A stretch of 59,103 bases of DNA from Algoriphagus ratkowskyi (GTDB lineage: Bacteria; Bacteroidota; Bacteroidia; Cytophagales; Cyclobacteriaceae), in NCBI RefSeq assembly GCF_002150505.1, contig NZ_MSSV01000027.1:1-59103 (forward strand), given 5' to 3'. Positions 16,464 to 25,782 of this stretch are shown piece by piece. The position numbers and the translations under genes were made by a program. The notes under the pieces are model-generated. The model saw only the letters and a program-made list of their open reading frames with translations. It made no database searches and was not told the DNA's origin. Numbering within the stretch: the stretch's first letter is position 1; every line of letters begins with the position of its first letter.

Positions 16464-16502
16464 CAATAAATAACAAGAACTGAAAATTTCAAATTATATA
16501 GA

Positions 16503-18209
16503 ATGCAACTTTTGAGCGAACAGGAAATAGATAGACGTAAAGACAGGGAAGAACTGATGAAGTTGGGGATCAATCCCTATCCAGCTGAGGAGTTCCCTAT
16601 CAATGTCACTTCAGAGGATATTCATCGCAACTACGAAAACAGGAAGTTAGATTATAAAAATATCAAGATCGCAGGTCGATTGATGAGCCGTCGTATTATG
16701 GGTTCTGCTTCTTTTGGAGAGATTCAAGATGCTTCTGGAAGACTTCAGTTTTATATCAGACGTGATGACATCTGTCCAGGTGAAGACAAGACACTTTACA
16801 ATTCTGTGTTTAAAAAGCTTCTTGGAATCGGTGATTTCTTGGGTTTAAAAGGATATATTTTTACTACTCAGACAGGTGAGATTTCTCTCCACGTGACGGA
16901 GTTAACCGTACTTTCCAAGTCAGTGAAGCCACTTCCTGTGGTGAAAAGAGACGAGGATGGTAATGTGCACGATGGATTTACAGATCCTGAGATGAGATAC
17001 CGTCAGCGCTATGTGGATCTAACAGTGAATCCTGAAGTGAGGAAAACCTTCGTGACTCGCTCTAGAATCATTACTCAGATGCGTCGTTACTTCGATGATC
17101 ACGGATGGCTAGAAGTGGAAACTCCAATTCTTCAGGCCGTTCATGGTGGAGCAGCTGCTCGTCCATTCGATACGCATCACAACACGCTGGATATGCCGCT
17201 TTTCCTAAGAATTGCGAATGAGCTCTATCTAAAAAGACTGATCGTTGGTGGGTTTGATGGTGTGTATGAGTTTGGGAAAATGTTCCGAAATGAAGGCATG
17301 GATCGTACCCACAATCCGGAATTCACTTCCATGGAAATCTACGTAGCCTATAAAGACTATATCTGGATGATGAAGATGGTGGAGGAGCTGATCGAAAAGG
17401 TGACTCAAGAGATTCATGGCAAAACCAAATTGATCGTGGGTGCAAATGAGATCGAATTTGCTGGACCATATAGAAGATTGACCATGTATGATTCTATCAA
17501 GGAATATGCAGGAATCGATGTGAGCAAGATGGATGAGGAAGGCTTGCGCAAAGTTTGTACTGAGATGGGAATTGCAGTGGATGCGACGATGGGCAAAGGG
17601 AAATTGGTGGATGAGATCTTCGGTGAGAAGGTTGAACCCAACTTAATCCAACCAACTTACATCACGGATTATCCGATTGAGATGACGCCTCTGGCAAAAA
17701 AGCATAGAACTGAACCAGGTTTGGTAGAGCGATTTGAGCTGTTTGTAAACGGTAAAGAAATCGCAAACGCTTATACTGAGCTAAACGATCCAATCGATCA
17801 GCGTGAACGCTTTGAAGATCAGTTGAAACTGGCGGAAAGAGGTGATGATGAAGCGATGGCGATGGATGAGGATTTCCTTCGTGCTTTAGAGTACGGTATG
17901 CCTCCAACGTCTGGTTTGGGGATCGGAATCGATCGATTGACAATGTTGCTGACAAATAATACGACGATTCAGGAAGTGCTATTCTTCCCACAGATGAGAC
18001 CTGAGAAGAAGCAGGTGGAAATGACTGAAGAGGAAAAAGGCATTTTTGAACTCTTGAAGGTAGAATCCCCAGTTGGGCTTGCTGACCTGAAAGGAAAAGC
18101 TGGACTAAGTGGTAAGAAGTGGGATGTAGCGATGAAAGGCTTAACAGGCAAAGGGATTGCAAAAGTGACCAAAGACGGTGATGCTGTGACGGTGTCGCTG
18201 GTAGATTAA
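16503..18209 (+). CDS. lysS: Lysyl-tRNA synthetase, class II
   Basis: This 568-aa enzyme charges tRNA-Lys. It has an N-terminal OB-fold anticodon-binding domain (about residues 55-155) and the class II catalytic core. Motif 2 is FRNEGMDRTHNPEFT (about 263-277) and motif 3 is GLGIGIDRLTMLL (about 473-485); the LysRS-type ELND..DQ..RF segment lies between them. The C-terminal 65 residues after the core form an extra charged helical domain (LLKVESPVGLADLKGKAG), typical of Bacteroidota LysRS and resembling a small winged helix. It lies 75 bp after the proline dehydrogenase gene and is followed by a clear terminator. Confidence 0.96.
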   Translation: MQLLSEQEIDRRKDREELMKLGINPYPAEEFPINVTSEDIHRNYENRKLDYKNIKIAGRLMSRRIMGSASFGEIQDASGRLQFYIRRDDICPGEDKTLYNSVFKKLLGIGDFLGLKGYIFTTQTGEISLHVTELTVLSKSVKPLPVVKRDEDGNVHDGFTDPEMRYRQRYVDLTVNPEVRKTFVTRSRIITQMRRYFDDHGWLEVETPILQAVHGGAAARPFDTHHNTLDMPLFLRIANELYLKRLIVGGFDGVYEFGKMFRNEGMDRTHNPEFTSMEIYVAYKDYIWMMKMVEELIEKVTQEIHGKTKLIVGANEIEFAGPYRRLTMYDSIKEYAGIDVSKMDEEGLRKVCTEMGIAVDATMGKGKLVDEIFGEKVEPNLIQPTYITDYPIEMTPLAKKHRTEPGLVERFELFVNGKEIANAYTELNDPIDQRERFEDQLKLAERGDDEAMAMDEDFLRALEYGMPPTSGLGIGIDRLTMLLTNNTTIQEVLFFPQMRPEKKQVEMTEEEKGIFELLKVESPVGLADLKGKAGLSGKKWDVAMKGLTGKGIAKVTKDGDAVTVSLVD

Positions 18210-18233
18210 TACGTTTAACATTTAGATAAAGCG

Positions 18234-18264
18234 AAACCGGGCTGAGAGGCTCGGTTTTTTTTTT
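18234..18264 (+). terminator. Rho-independent terminator after lysS
   Basis: AAACCGGGC (18234-18242) pairs with GCTCGGTTT (18249-18257) with one G-U pair, and nine or more T follow. It lies 24 bp after the lysS stop codon. Confidence 0.9.
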
Positions 18265-18464
18265 CCGTGACTGTCTCCACTCGAGACCTAACAATTTGAT
18301 CGTAATTAAAAATTTACATGACTAGGAGGGGAGAAATACAAACTTCAACATGGTCAACGCATGTGTCCCGTCTAGTGGCTTATTGTATATTTAGTTTTTA
18401 TTTATGGAAGTTTAGTTGTGGTTTGTGTAAAGTATTATTATAATTGCGCCTAAATAATTAGATA

Positions 18465-18845
18465 ATGAATTTGAGAGTTAGGTTAATTCACTTTTTTATA
18501 GACACTTTGGTCTACTTTTTTATTGCTTTGAGCATATTAACTCTAAATAATAATACAGTACGCATCGAACTATTAAAGCCTATTCTTTTAGTTTTTTATT
18601 TTATAAATTATTTTCTTTTTGAATTTTTTCTCGGTAAAACTCCAGGGAAATACTTTACCAGAGTCCAAGTTGCAGATTACAAAACTTTCCATAATCCTAA
18701 TATTTGGCAAGTTTTGATTCGAACGATGGGAAGGATGATCCCCCTGTATTTTCTCTCTTATTTTATTACTGGTAAAGGTCTCCATGATCATATTTCAAAT
18801 ACATTTTTAATTCAAACCAATCAAAAAAATGAAAAAACTAAGTAA
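18465..18845 (+). CDS. RDD family membrane protein
   Basis: This 126-aa protein has an RDD-type layout: an N-terminal Arg and Asp in the first membrane helix (RLIHFFIDTLVYFFIALSIL, about 6-25), a second helix at about 40-55, the conserved FEFFLGKTPGKYFTRVQV (about 49-66, xGxTxGK) and a third helix near residue 100. RDD proteins are small membrane proteins, some linked to ion exchange, but most are uncharacterised. The gene overlaps the following lipoprotein gene by 17 bp, so the two are co-transcribed. A TATAATTG box at 18439-18446 may be its -7 element. Confidence 0.8.
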   Translation: MNLRVRLIHFFIDTLVYFFIALSILTLNNNTVRIELLKPILLVFYFINYFLFEFFLGKTPGKYFTRVQVADYKTFHNPNIWQVLIRTMGRMIPLYFLSYFITGKGLHDHISNTFLIQTNQKNEKTK

Positions 18846-19059
18846 CACTTTTGTAATTGCTCTACTTGTCATTTCAATGTCTAGTTGTGCTACAGTATTC
18901 GGTGGGAAAGTTTCCGAATACCAAAGGACAAAGCCTAAGGCTGGAGAACCACAGCGTGAAGTGAGAGTGGGTGCACTCATCGCCGATATTATTTTATTCT
19001 TGCCGGGTGTCATAGTTGATTTTGCAACTGGCGCCATTTACAAGCCAGAAGGAAAATAG
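18829..19059 (+). CDS. Small lipoprotein, 76 aa
   Basis: The N-terminus is a lipoprotein signal with lipobox (VISMSSC, Cys at about 19) followed by ATVFGGKVSEYQ. The rest has one hydrophobic stretch (ALIADIILFLPGVIVDFATG, about 49-68). The ATVFGG motif after the lipid cysteine recurs in small lipoproteins of unknown function in many Gram-negative bacteria. It overlaps the RDD gene and ends just before a strong terminator, so the two form a small operon. Function unknown. Confidence 0.75.
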   Translation: MKKLSNTFVIALLVISMSSCATVFGGKVSEYQRTKPKAGEPQREVRVGALIADIILFLPGVIVDFATGAIYKPEGK

Positions 19060-19077
19060 GAATCTGGATAGTTAGAC

Positions 19078-19109
19078 AAAACCGACTTAAATAGTAAGTC
19101 GGTTTTTTT
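19078..19109 (+). terminator. Rho-independent terminator after the lipoprotein gene
   Basis: AAACCGACTTA and TAAGTCGGTTT form an 11-bp stem around AATAG, followed by seven T. It closes the RDD/lipoprotein operon. Confidence 0.9.
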
Positions 19110-19337
19110 ATTTATGAACGCTCTGAAATATTTTTACGACTTTTATTTCTTTTCAGAAAATCTCCCACCACTTGCTTTTGGCATTATACTACATGAAAAT
19201 TTCAAACTAATAATTGTCTATGATTTTAAATTAACAGCCTAATTTAAATTATGGAGAGAACCTATTCTTCATTGGGTAAAGAAGTGGAACGATATTTTCC
19301 TTACGCTCTACAAATAAACCACTCAACCTTTGATCTT

Positions 19338-20783
19338 ATGAAAACTTTTAAAGATTTTCTAAAACTCTTTTCAGTGATGCTGATATTGAGTTTAAGTGCC
19401 TGCGCGATTAATCCTGTCACAGGAAAAAAGCAGATAGTACTTATGTCTGAAGCGCAAGAAATTGCGATGGGGCAGCAGTCCGATCCGGAAATAGTTGCCT
19501 TTTTTGGGCTTTATGAAGATCCCCAACTTCAAGAGTTTATCACAGCTAAGGGTAAGGAAATGGCGGCAATTTCACACCGACCAAAATTAGCTTACGAGTT
19601 CAAGATCGTTGACTCTCCAGTCATTAATGCTTTTGCAGTCCCCGGTGGTTACGTGTATTTTACTCGGGGTATTATGGCTCATTTCAATAATGAAGCAGAG
19701 TTTGCAGGAGTGCTGGGTCATGAAATCGGTCATGTCACAGCTAGGCATTCCGTCATCCAGCAGCGTAATCAGTTATTTGGTCAATTAGGACTTATAGCAG
19801 GAATCATATTTGTGCCGGAACTAGGGCAATTTATGGATCCTTTGTCCCAAGGAATGCAGTTAGCATTATTAAAATTTGGAAGAGATGCAGAGCGACAATC
19901 GGATAAATTAGGTGTGGAATATTCTTCCCAAATAGGGTACGATGCAACTGAAATGGCTGACTTTTTTGAAACACTGGAAAGGCAGCAGGAAAATTCTGGA
20001 GCAGGAGAAATCCCTCCATTTCTTTCTACTCACCCTTCCCCTGAAGAAAGAAATGCTACTGTTGAGAAAATGGCTTTGGACTGGCAGCAAAAATCAAAAA
20101 TGTCTGAGTTTGCAGTTAACAGAGACAGTTATTTAAAGAAAATTGATGGACTTGTAGTAGGTGAAGATCCAAAGCAAGGCTTTGTGGAGAATAGCACATT
20201 TTATCATCCAGTACTGAAAATCCAATTCCCTATTCCAGCCACTTGGGCTCATCAAAATACGCCACAACAGTTTCAAATGGCACCTAAGACAGGAGATGCC
20301 GTCATGATGCTCACCTTAGCTCCTGGCGCTAGCTTGGAAGAAGCTTCAAATGCAGTGCTTCAAAACTATAAATTGACTTTGGTTGAATCTAAGAAGGAAA
20401 CGATCAATGGGATGCCTTCTATTCTTATGATTGCCGATCAGCCACAGGAACAAGGGACCATTCGGGTACTTTCATCTCTTATTCAGTTTGAAGGAAATAT
20501 TTACAGCCTGATGGGGATTACAGATCTCACAAAGTTCAACGCGGTACAACCAGTTTTTTTACAAACCATGCGGGAGTTTAAGGAATTGAGAGATTCTGAA
20601 AAATTAAATCGTAAACCTGATGTCATCAAAATCAAAACCGTTCCGAACCAGATGACATTACAGGCAGCTTTCCAACATTTCGGAATGCCTAATGAAAGAT
20701 TTGAAGAACTATCACTTTTGAATGGTATGCATTTGACGGATCAGTTGAGGAAGGGTATGCTGATCAAAGTGGTAGGTAAATAA
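19338..20783 (+). CDS. M48 family metalloprotease, lipoprotein
   Basis: I start at MKTFKDFLKLFSVM, which gives a lipoprotein signal (LSLSAC, Cys at about 22) and 481 aa; the frame is open 29 codons further upstream without a signal. The zinc motif HEIGH (about 128-132) is followed by the third ligand in the DAERQSDKLG segment (about 187-196), as in BepA/LoiP-type periplasmic M48 proteases involved in outer-membrane protein quality control. The second half carries a stress-response-like domain, and the end (RFEELSLLNGMHLTDQLRKG) resembles a LysM-type module that could hold it near peptidoglycan. Monocistronic with its own terminator. Confidence 0.88.
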   Translation: MKTFKDFLKLFSVMLILSLSACAINPVTGKKQIVLMSEAQEIAMGQQSDPEIVAFFGLYEDPQLQEFITAKGKEMAAISHRPKLAYEFKIVDSPVINAFAVPGGYVYFTRGIMAHFNNEAEFAGVLGHEIGHVTARHSVIQQRNQLFGQLGLIAGIIFVPELGQFMDPLSQGMQLALLKFGRDAERQSDKLGVEYSSQIGYDATEMADFFETLERQQENSGAGEIPPFLSTHPSPEERNATVEKMALDWQQKSKMSEFAVNRDSYLKKIDGLVVGEDPKQGFVENSTFYHPVLKIQFPIPATWAHQNTPQQFQMAPKTGDAVMMLTLAPGASLEEASNAVLQNYKLTLVESKKETINGMPSILMIADQPQEQGTIRVLSSLIQFEGNIYSLMGITDLTKFNAVQPVFLQTMREFKELRDSEKLNRKPDVIKIKTVPNQMTLQAAFQHFGMPNERFEELSLLNGMHLTDQLRKGMLIKVVGK

Positions 20784-20812
20784 GAGAAATATTTTAACAG
20801 ATAGATATAAGA

Positions 20813-20844
20813 AAAAAACCGAGCTGTGAGGCTCGGTTTTTTTT
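20813..20844 (+). terminator. Rho-independent terminator after the M48 protease gene
   Basis: AAAAACCGAGC and GCTCGGTTTTT flank TGTGAG; a long T-run follows. The A-run before the stem would also serve the minus strand, but the convergent ABC-F gene ends about 120 bp away. Confidence 0.9.
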
Positions 20845-20962
20845 ATACTTCTAGCATACATATTTATGTGCGAGTAGAATAATTGAGGCTATTTAAAACA
20901 AATACTTTACAGCTTACTGAAAAGTTTCACCGGTCATCTGGCACCTTATAACCAACATCAAT

Positions 20963-22594
20963 CTAACGCTCTACTTCCTTCAGATTTTCAATCTTCTTAT
21001 TTCTCAGGAAGCCATTTATATCTTCGAAGTGCTCTTTAACACGCTTATTTCCGAATTCAAAAACCTTAGTCACCAAGCCGTCTAAGAAATCTCTATCGTG
21101 GGATACAATGATCAAAGTTCCGTCAAAAGCCTTCAACGCATCTTTGATGATGTCCTTAGTTTTCATGTCCAAATGATTGGTCGGCTCATCGAGAATAAGC
21201 AAGTTCACCGGCTCCAGCAATAGCTTGATCATCGCCAAACGTGTTTTTTCTCCACCAGATAAGACTTTCACTTTCTTGTTAATCTCATCACCTTTAAACA
21301 TGAAAGCGCCCAAAATATCCTTCACTTTCGTACGAGCTTCGCCAACCGCGATGTAGTCAATTGTCTCAAAAATTGTCAAATTTTCATCCAAAAGAGAGGC
21401 TTGGTTCTGAGCAAAATATCCAATCATGGAATTGTGTCCCAATTCACATTTGCCATCGAACTCAATCTCACCCATAATCGCTTTGATCATAGTGGACTTT
21501 CCCTCACCATTTTTTCCTACGAAAGAAACCTTCTGACCACGCTCTATCGTCATGGAAGCATTCTTGAAGACCACATGCTCATCGTATTTCTTGCTCATGT
21601 CCTCGACGATCACAGGATAGTTACCAGATCTCGGAGAAGGGGGGAAGCGAAGTTTTAAGGCAGAACTGTCCACCTCGTCCACTTCGATAATTTCCAATTT
21701 CTCCAGCATTTTCACGCGGGATTGTACCTGCAGAGTCTTAGAGTAAGTGCCTTTAAAGCGGTCGATAAACCCTTGAATATCCGCAATGACAGCCTGCTGC
21801 TCCTCGTATTGCTTTTGCTGCTGCTCGCGACGTTCTCTTCTCAGTTCTAGGTAGTGGCTATATTTAGCTTTGTAGTCATATATACGACCCATCGTTACCT
21901 CGATAGTTCTCGTCGTGATATTGTCTACAAACGCTCTATCGTGGGAAATCACAACGACTGCCTTTGCTTTGTTCAATAAGAAATCCTCCAGCCACTGAAT
22001 CGATTCAATATCCAAGTGATTGGTAGGCTCATCAAGAAGGATCAGATCAGGTTTTTGCAAAAGGATCTTTGCCAACTCAATTCGCATTCTCCATCCTCCA
22101 GAAAACTCGGAAGTATTTCGAGTTAAATCAGCTCTTTCGAAGCCTAAGCCTAACAATACCTTCTCAACTTCCGCCTCGTAATTTACTTCCTCGATAGCAT
22201 AGAATTTCTCGCTCAATTCTGAAACATCCTCGATCAGCTTGTAATATGAATCCGACTCATAATCAGTTCTCACGGTTAATTCATCGTTGATCCGCTCGAT
22301 CTCAGTCTTCATAAACATGTAGCTAGCGAAAGCTTTGGACGTCTCGTCCATCACTGAGCAATCGTCCGATGTCAATAAGTGCTGTGGTAAATAAGCAACA
22401 ACAAAGTCTTTTGGAGCAGAAACCGATCCCAAACTTGGCTTGGTTTGACCCGCTATGATCTTTAACAGTGTGGATTTGCCAGCACCGTTCTTACCCATAA
22501 GGGCAATCTTATCGGTTTCGTTGATGGCGAAAGAAACATTACTAAAAAGAGTGGTGCCGCTGTGAATGACGCCGACGTTATCTACTGAAATCAT
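20963..22594 (-). CDS. ABC-F family ATPase
   Basis: This 543-aa protein has two ABC ATPase domains and no membrane segments, the ABC-F layout of ribosome-associated factors (EttA, YbiT, Uup types). Walker A motifs are GKNGAGKS (35-42) and GKNGEGKS in the second domain. The signatures are SGGWRMR and SGGEKTR, with LILLDEPTNHLD and LLILDEPTNHLD as the Walker B regions. The charged linker between the domains (RRERREQQQKQYEEQQ and onwards, about 250-300) is the P-site tRNA interaction motif. It probably assists stalled ribosomes. Some ABC-F proteins give antibiotic resistance, but nothing here indicates that. Confidence 0.92.
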   Translation of the reverse strand: MISVDNVGVIHSGTTLFSNVSFAINETDKIALMGKNGAGKSTLLKIIAGQTKPSLGSVSAPKDFVVAYLPQHLLTSDDCSVMDETSKAFASYMFMKTEIERINDELTVRTDYESDSYYKLIEDVSELSEKFYAIEEVNYEAEVEKVLLGLGFERADLTRNTSEFSGGWRMRIELAKILLQKPDLILLDEPTNHLDIESIQWLEDFLLNKAKAVVVISHDRAFVDNITTRTIEVTMGRIYDYKAKYSHYLELRRERREQQQKQYEEQQAVIADIQGFIDRFKGTYSKTLQVQSRVKMLEKLEIIEVDEVDSSALKLRFPPSPRSGNYPVIVEDMSKKYDEHVVFKNASMTIERGQKVSFVGKNGEGKSTMIKAIMGEIEFDGKCELGHNSMIGYFAQNQASLLDENLTIFETIDYIAVGEARTKVKDILGAFMFKGDEINKKVKVLSGGEKTRLAMIKLLLEPVNLLILDEPTNHLDMKTKDIIKDALKAFDGTLIIVSHDRDFLDGLVTKVFEFGNKRVKEHFEDINGFLRNKKIENLKEVER

Positions 22595-22726
22595 AAGTCT
22601 TGGAATTGAAGCGGCAAAGGTAAGGAATTGAGAATTTAAAAATTGTAAGATTTGAAAATTGAAAAGTGGGAAGGTTCTTTAACGTTTCCAATCTCACTTC
22701 TCATGTCTTTTTCTGGAAATTTCAAA

Positions 22727-22763
22727 CAAAAAAAACCGCCACGAAATCAATCGAGGCGGTTTT
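22727..22763 (-). terminator. Rho-independent terminator after sucD
   Basis: On the minus strand AAAACCGCC (22763-22755, read as GAAAACCGCC) pairs with GGCGGTTTT (22740-22732), and T continues to about 22727. It lies 39 bp after the sucD stop codon. Confidence 0.9.
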
Positions 22764-22801
22764 CAAACATCCGACATCTAGCATCGGACATCTAACATAT
22801 T

Positions 22802-23683
22802 TTAAGCATTCACACCCAATACCTGAGCTATAGTAGCTCCGATCTCAGCTGGAGAATCTACTACGTGAATTCCATTTTCTCTCATGATTCTCATTTTGGC
22901 TGCTGCAGTATCGTCAGCACCACCGATGATCGCACCAGCGTGACCCATTCTACGTCCAGCAGGAGCAGTCTGACCAGCGATAAATCCTACTACTGGCTTC
23001 TTGTTGCCAGTTTCTTTGATCCATTTCGCAGCTTCAGCTTCGTAGTTTCCTCCGATTTCACCGATCATGACGATTGCGTCAGTCTCAGGGTCTTCCATCA
23101 ACAACTGTACAGCTTCTTTAGTAGAAGTTCCGATGATAGGATCTCCACCAATACCGATAGCAGTAGATACACCCAAACCAGCTTTTGCAACTTGATCTGC
23201 AGCTTCGTAAGTCAAAGTTCCTGACTTAGAAACGATTCCTATTCTTCCTGATTTGAATACAAAACCTGGCATGATACCAACTTTCGCTTCTCCTGGAGTG
23301 ATTACTCCTGGACAGTTAGGGCCGATAAGTGTGGCTCCTCTTTCGATGATATAAGGCTTAGCTTTCATCATATCAGCAACAGGGATTCCCTCAGTGATAG
23401 CGATGATTACTTTTATGCCTGCGTCAGCCGCTTCCATGATCGCATCAGCAGCAAATGCTGGCGGCACGAAAATGATAGAAGTATTAGCGCCAGTTTTTTG
23501 AACAGCTTCTTCTACAGAGTTGAAAACAGGCTTTTCCAAATGGGTAGAGCCACCTTTTCCTGGAGTAACACCGCCGACTACGTTAGTTCCGTATTCGATC
23601 ATTTGCTGTGCGTGAAAAGAACCCTCAGACCCGGTGAATCCTTGAACGATCACCTTGGAATTTTTATTGACTAGTACACTCAT
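22802..23683 (-). CDS. sucD: Succinate-CoA ligase, alpha subunit
   Basis: This 293-aa subunit of the TCA-cycle enzyme that interconverts succinyl-CoA and succinate with nucleotide triphosphate formation starts at MSVLVNKNSKVIVQG, supported by a promoter 24 bp upstream. It has the CoA-binding N-domain (VQGFTGSEGSFHAQQM), the GPNCPGVI segment (about 122-129) and the active-site histidine that becomes phosphorylated in GHAGAIIGG (about 249-257). The beta subunit is not adjacent; in Bacteroidota sucC and sucD are often unlinked. Monocistronic. Confidence 0.95.
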   Translation of the reverse strand: MSVLVNKNSKVIVQGFTGSEGSFHAQQMIEYGTNVVGGVTPGKGGSTHLEKPVFNSVEEAVQKTGANTSIIFVPPAFAADAIMEAADAGIKVIIAITEGIPVADMMKAKPYIIERGATLIGPNCPGVITPGEAKVGIMPGFVFKSGRIGIVSKSGTLTYEAADQVAKAGLGVSTAIGIGGDPIIGTSTKEAVQLLMEDPETDAIVMIGEIGGNYEAEAAKWIKETGNKKPVVGFIAGQTAPAGRRMGHAGAIIGGADDTAAAKMRIMRENGIHVVDSPAEIGATIAQVLGVNA

Positions 23684-23706
23684 GATGCGATTTCTATAGT
23701 TTGGCA

Positions 23707-23737
23707 CAAAAATATAACAAACAGACCGCCAACAAAA
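23707..23737 (-). promoter_or_regulatory. sucD promoter
   Basis: Minus strand TTTTG (23737-23733), 18-bp spacer, TATTTTTG (23714-23707), an exact TAnnTTTG match. The start codon lies 23 bp further on, giving a 5' UTR of roughly 20 nt. Confidence 0.75.
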
Positions 23738-23971
23738 GAAAAGGATAACATAATACAAGGAATTCGAAGATTCTTTGAAAAACTGACCATACAGAGGCTA
23801 AATTGTAGGTTTAAATAGAAGAATGTCTAATTTAGACTTTTGGTTTATGGATAAGTAAGTAATCATAGTTTTAAAGTAGGTTTTGGGAAGCAATTGTTCT
23901 ATTCCCACTTGTCAGACCCATTTTTTTTATATTTTCGACTCAAATTAGATTTACCGCTTTCAAGATTTGCT

Positions 23972-25147
23972 ATGTTTAGCCTAAAAATCCTCATTGTTGA
24001 AGACGATCCAGTATCAGCACTTTTGCTACAGCGTGCGCTTGAGAAAAATAGACACGAAATCCTGGGAATAGCCGATTCCGGGGAAAAGGCGTTGGAAATC
24101 TTGGGAGCAAACCATGCAGATATGGTGATGATGGATATCAATCTTGCTGGTGAACTCGACGGGATAAAAACCACCGAAATCATCAATGAGATATATGATA
24201 TTCCGGTAGTTTACCTCAGTGCAAGCTCTGATGCTGAGACGCTTAATAAAGTGGTGGGGACCAATCCAAGTGCTTATGTGATCAAGCCTTTTAACATCCG
24301 AGAGCTAAACATGGTGATCGAATTGGCTATCTATAAAGACCGGAAAGAAAAGGAACTTCACAAGCTTAATAATGAGCTTGAAGAAAAAGTAAAGCAACGT
24401 ACCATACAGCTTTTCAATGCCAATACAGAGCTTACTAAAGCACTGGAAAAAGAGCGTGAAATCAATGAACTGAAATCAAGAATTGTTTTAAATGTCTCTC
24501 ATGGGTTTAAAACTCCACTTACTTCAATCTTGAGTTCGGCTCAGTTATTACAGATTTATGCTGAGAAGGACCACCCTTTCAAGCCAAAGATCACGAAGCA
24601 CGCATTCAAAATCGAGAATTCGGTGAGGGCATTGAATAATTTGCTTACAAGTGTTCTATTTTTTGGAAAAGCAGATGCAAACAAGATAGAGTTCAGGCCT
24701 AAAAAGATGTTTTTGGGAGCCTTTGTAAAAGAAATACTGGACATTGTGAACGCAGGAAAGGAGAATGATGTGAAAATCAAAACTGAACTAATTAACCTAC
24801 CAAAAGTAATAACTTCAGACTCTGAGCTTTTATATCAGATTTTTGAAAATCTTGTTTCAAATGCAGTGAAATACTCTAAGGATGGGCAGCAAGTAATTTT
24901 TAAAATGGAATTTGCAGATAATAAGTTGATAGGCACCGTTGAAGATCAAGGCATCGGAATTCCTGTTGCCGAGCAAAGTCAGCTTTTCGAACGCTTTTTT
25001 AGGGCAAAAAACGTCGGCGTAGTTGATGGTTCAGGATTAGGGCTTTCTATAGTGAAAAAATCAATAGATGTGTTGAAGGGAGAGATTAGTTTTCAGAGCA
25101 GTGTCAAAAATGGAACAACCTTTAGGGTAGAAATTCCAGTTAATTAA
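23972..25147 (+). CDS. Response regulator-histidine kinase hybrid (REC first)
   Basis: This 391-aa cytoplasmic protein starts at MFSLKILIVEDDP; a longer frame upstream lacks domain similarity. An N-terminal receiver domain (about 1-120) has the acidic pair ED at 11-12, phospho-acceptor Asp55 (MMDINLAG) and the Lys of KPF. A coiled coil (about 125-165) leads to a HisKA domain with His177 (VSHGFKTPL, a variant of the usual SHExRTPL with Gly at the E position). The HATPase domain shows NLVSNAVKYS (N box), DQGIGIP (G1) and GSGLGLSIVKK (G2). There is no sensor or membrane segment. It is 2 bp upstream of an ABC transporter pair, so it probably belongs to the same operon. Confidence 0.9.
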   Translation: MFSLKILIVEDDPVSALLLQRALEKNRHEILGIADSGEKALEILGANHADMVMMDINLAGELDGIKTTEIINEIYDIPVVYLSASSDAETLNKVVGTNPSAYVIKPFNIRELNMVIELAIYKDRKEKELHKLNNELEEKVKQRTIQLFNANTELTKALEKEREINELKSRIVLNVSHGFKTPLTSILSSAQLLQIYAEKDHPFKPKITKHAFKIENSVRALNNLLTSVLFFGKADANKIEFRPKKMFLGAFVKEILDIVNAGKENDVKIKTELINLPKVITSDSELLYQIFENLVSNAVKYSKDGQQVIFKMEFADNKLIGTVEDQGIGIPVAEQSQLFERFFRAKNVGVVDGSGLGLSIVKKSIDVLKGEISFQSSVKNGTTFRVEIPVN

Positions 25148-25149
25148 AT

Positions 25150-25782
25150 ATGCTTTTTGAATCGAAGAATCTAAAATATGGCCATCCAGGCCAACAGCCC
25201 TTGATGTTTCCTGATATCACGTTGCAGAAAGGCGAAAGTTTGCTGGTGCTAGGTAGGTCTGGATCAGGGAAAACTACCTTGTTAAATTTACTTGCTGGAT
25301 TACTTCATCCAACCACAGGCGAGGTAAAACTAGATGGGCAAAATTTGGCTGCAATGAGCGGGCAGAAATTAGATTTGTTCCGTGGAAAAGAGATTGGAAT
25401 TGTATTTCAAAAACCACACTTACTTGCCGCTTTGAACGTTAAGGAGAATTTACAGATGGCTCATTTTTTTAGCAAGAAAAAAGGTCAAGCGGTAGATCAT
25501 TTGCTAGCAGAATTGGGGCTGGCGGGAAAAGCTAAGGCGTCAGTCTTGACGTTGAGTGAGGGAGAAGCACAACGTGTTTCCATAGCTCGGGCATTAGCAA
25601 CTAGTCCAAAGTTAATTCTAGCAGATGAACCTACTTCCAGCTTAGATGATGAAAATGCTTATAATGTCATCCAGCTGCTTAAAAATCAAGCATCCAAAAT
25701 CGGAGCTGCATTGATCATCGTCACGCATGATCAACGGGTGAAGACTCAAATTCCCAATTTTGTAGAAGTAACAGGCTTATGA
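25150..25782 (+). CDS. ABC transporter ATP-binding protein (LolD/MacB type)
   Basis: This 210-aa ATPase has Walker A GRSGSGKT (35-42), the Q-loop in GIVFQKPHL, signature LSEGEAQR (the usual LSGGQQQR has drifted), Walker B LILADEPTSSLD and switch histidine in VTHD. The sequence is nearest to LolD/MacB-type mechanotransmission ATPases, which pair with FtsX-like permeases. The next gene encodes exactly such a permease and overlaps it by 4 bp. Confidence 0.9.
   Translation: MLFESKNLKYGHPGQQPLMFPDITLQKGESLLVLGRSGSGKTTLLNLLAGLLHPTTGEVKLDGQNLAAMSGQKLDLFRGKEIGIVFQKPHLLAALNVKENLQMAHFFSKKKGQAVDHLLAELGLAGKAKASVLTLSEGEAQRVSIARALATSPKLILADEPTSSLDDENAYNVIQLLKNQASKIGAALIIVTHDQRVKTQIPNFVEVTGL

Noticed and set aside
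17662..18294. A long open frame of 210 codons on the minus strand opposite lysS
   Set aside because: It lies antisense to the clear lysS catalytic core, and its product is a low-complexity Ser/Leu/Pro-rich sequence without domains. It is a shadow of lysS codon bias.
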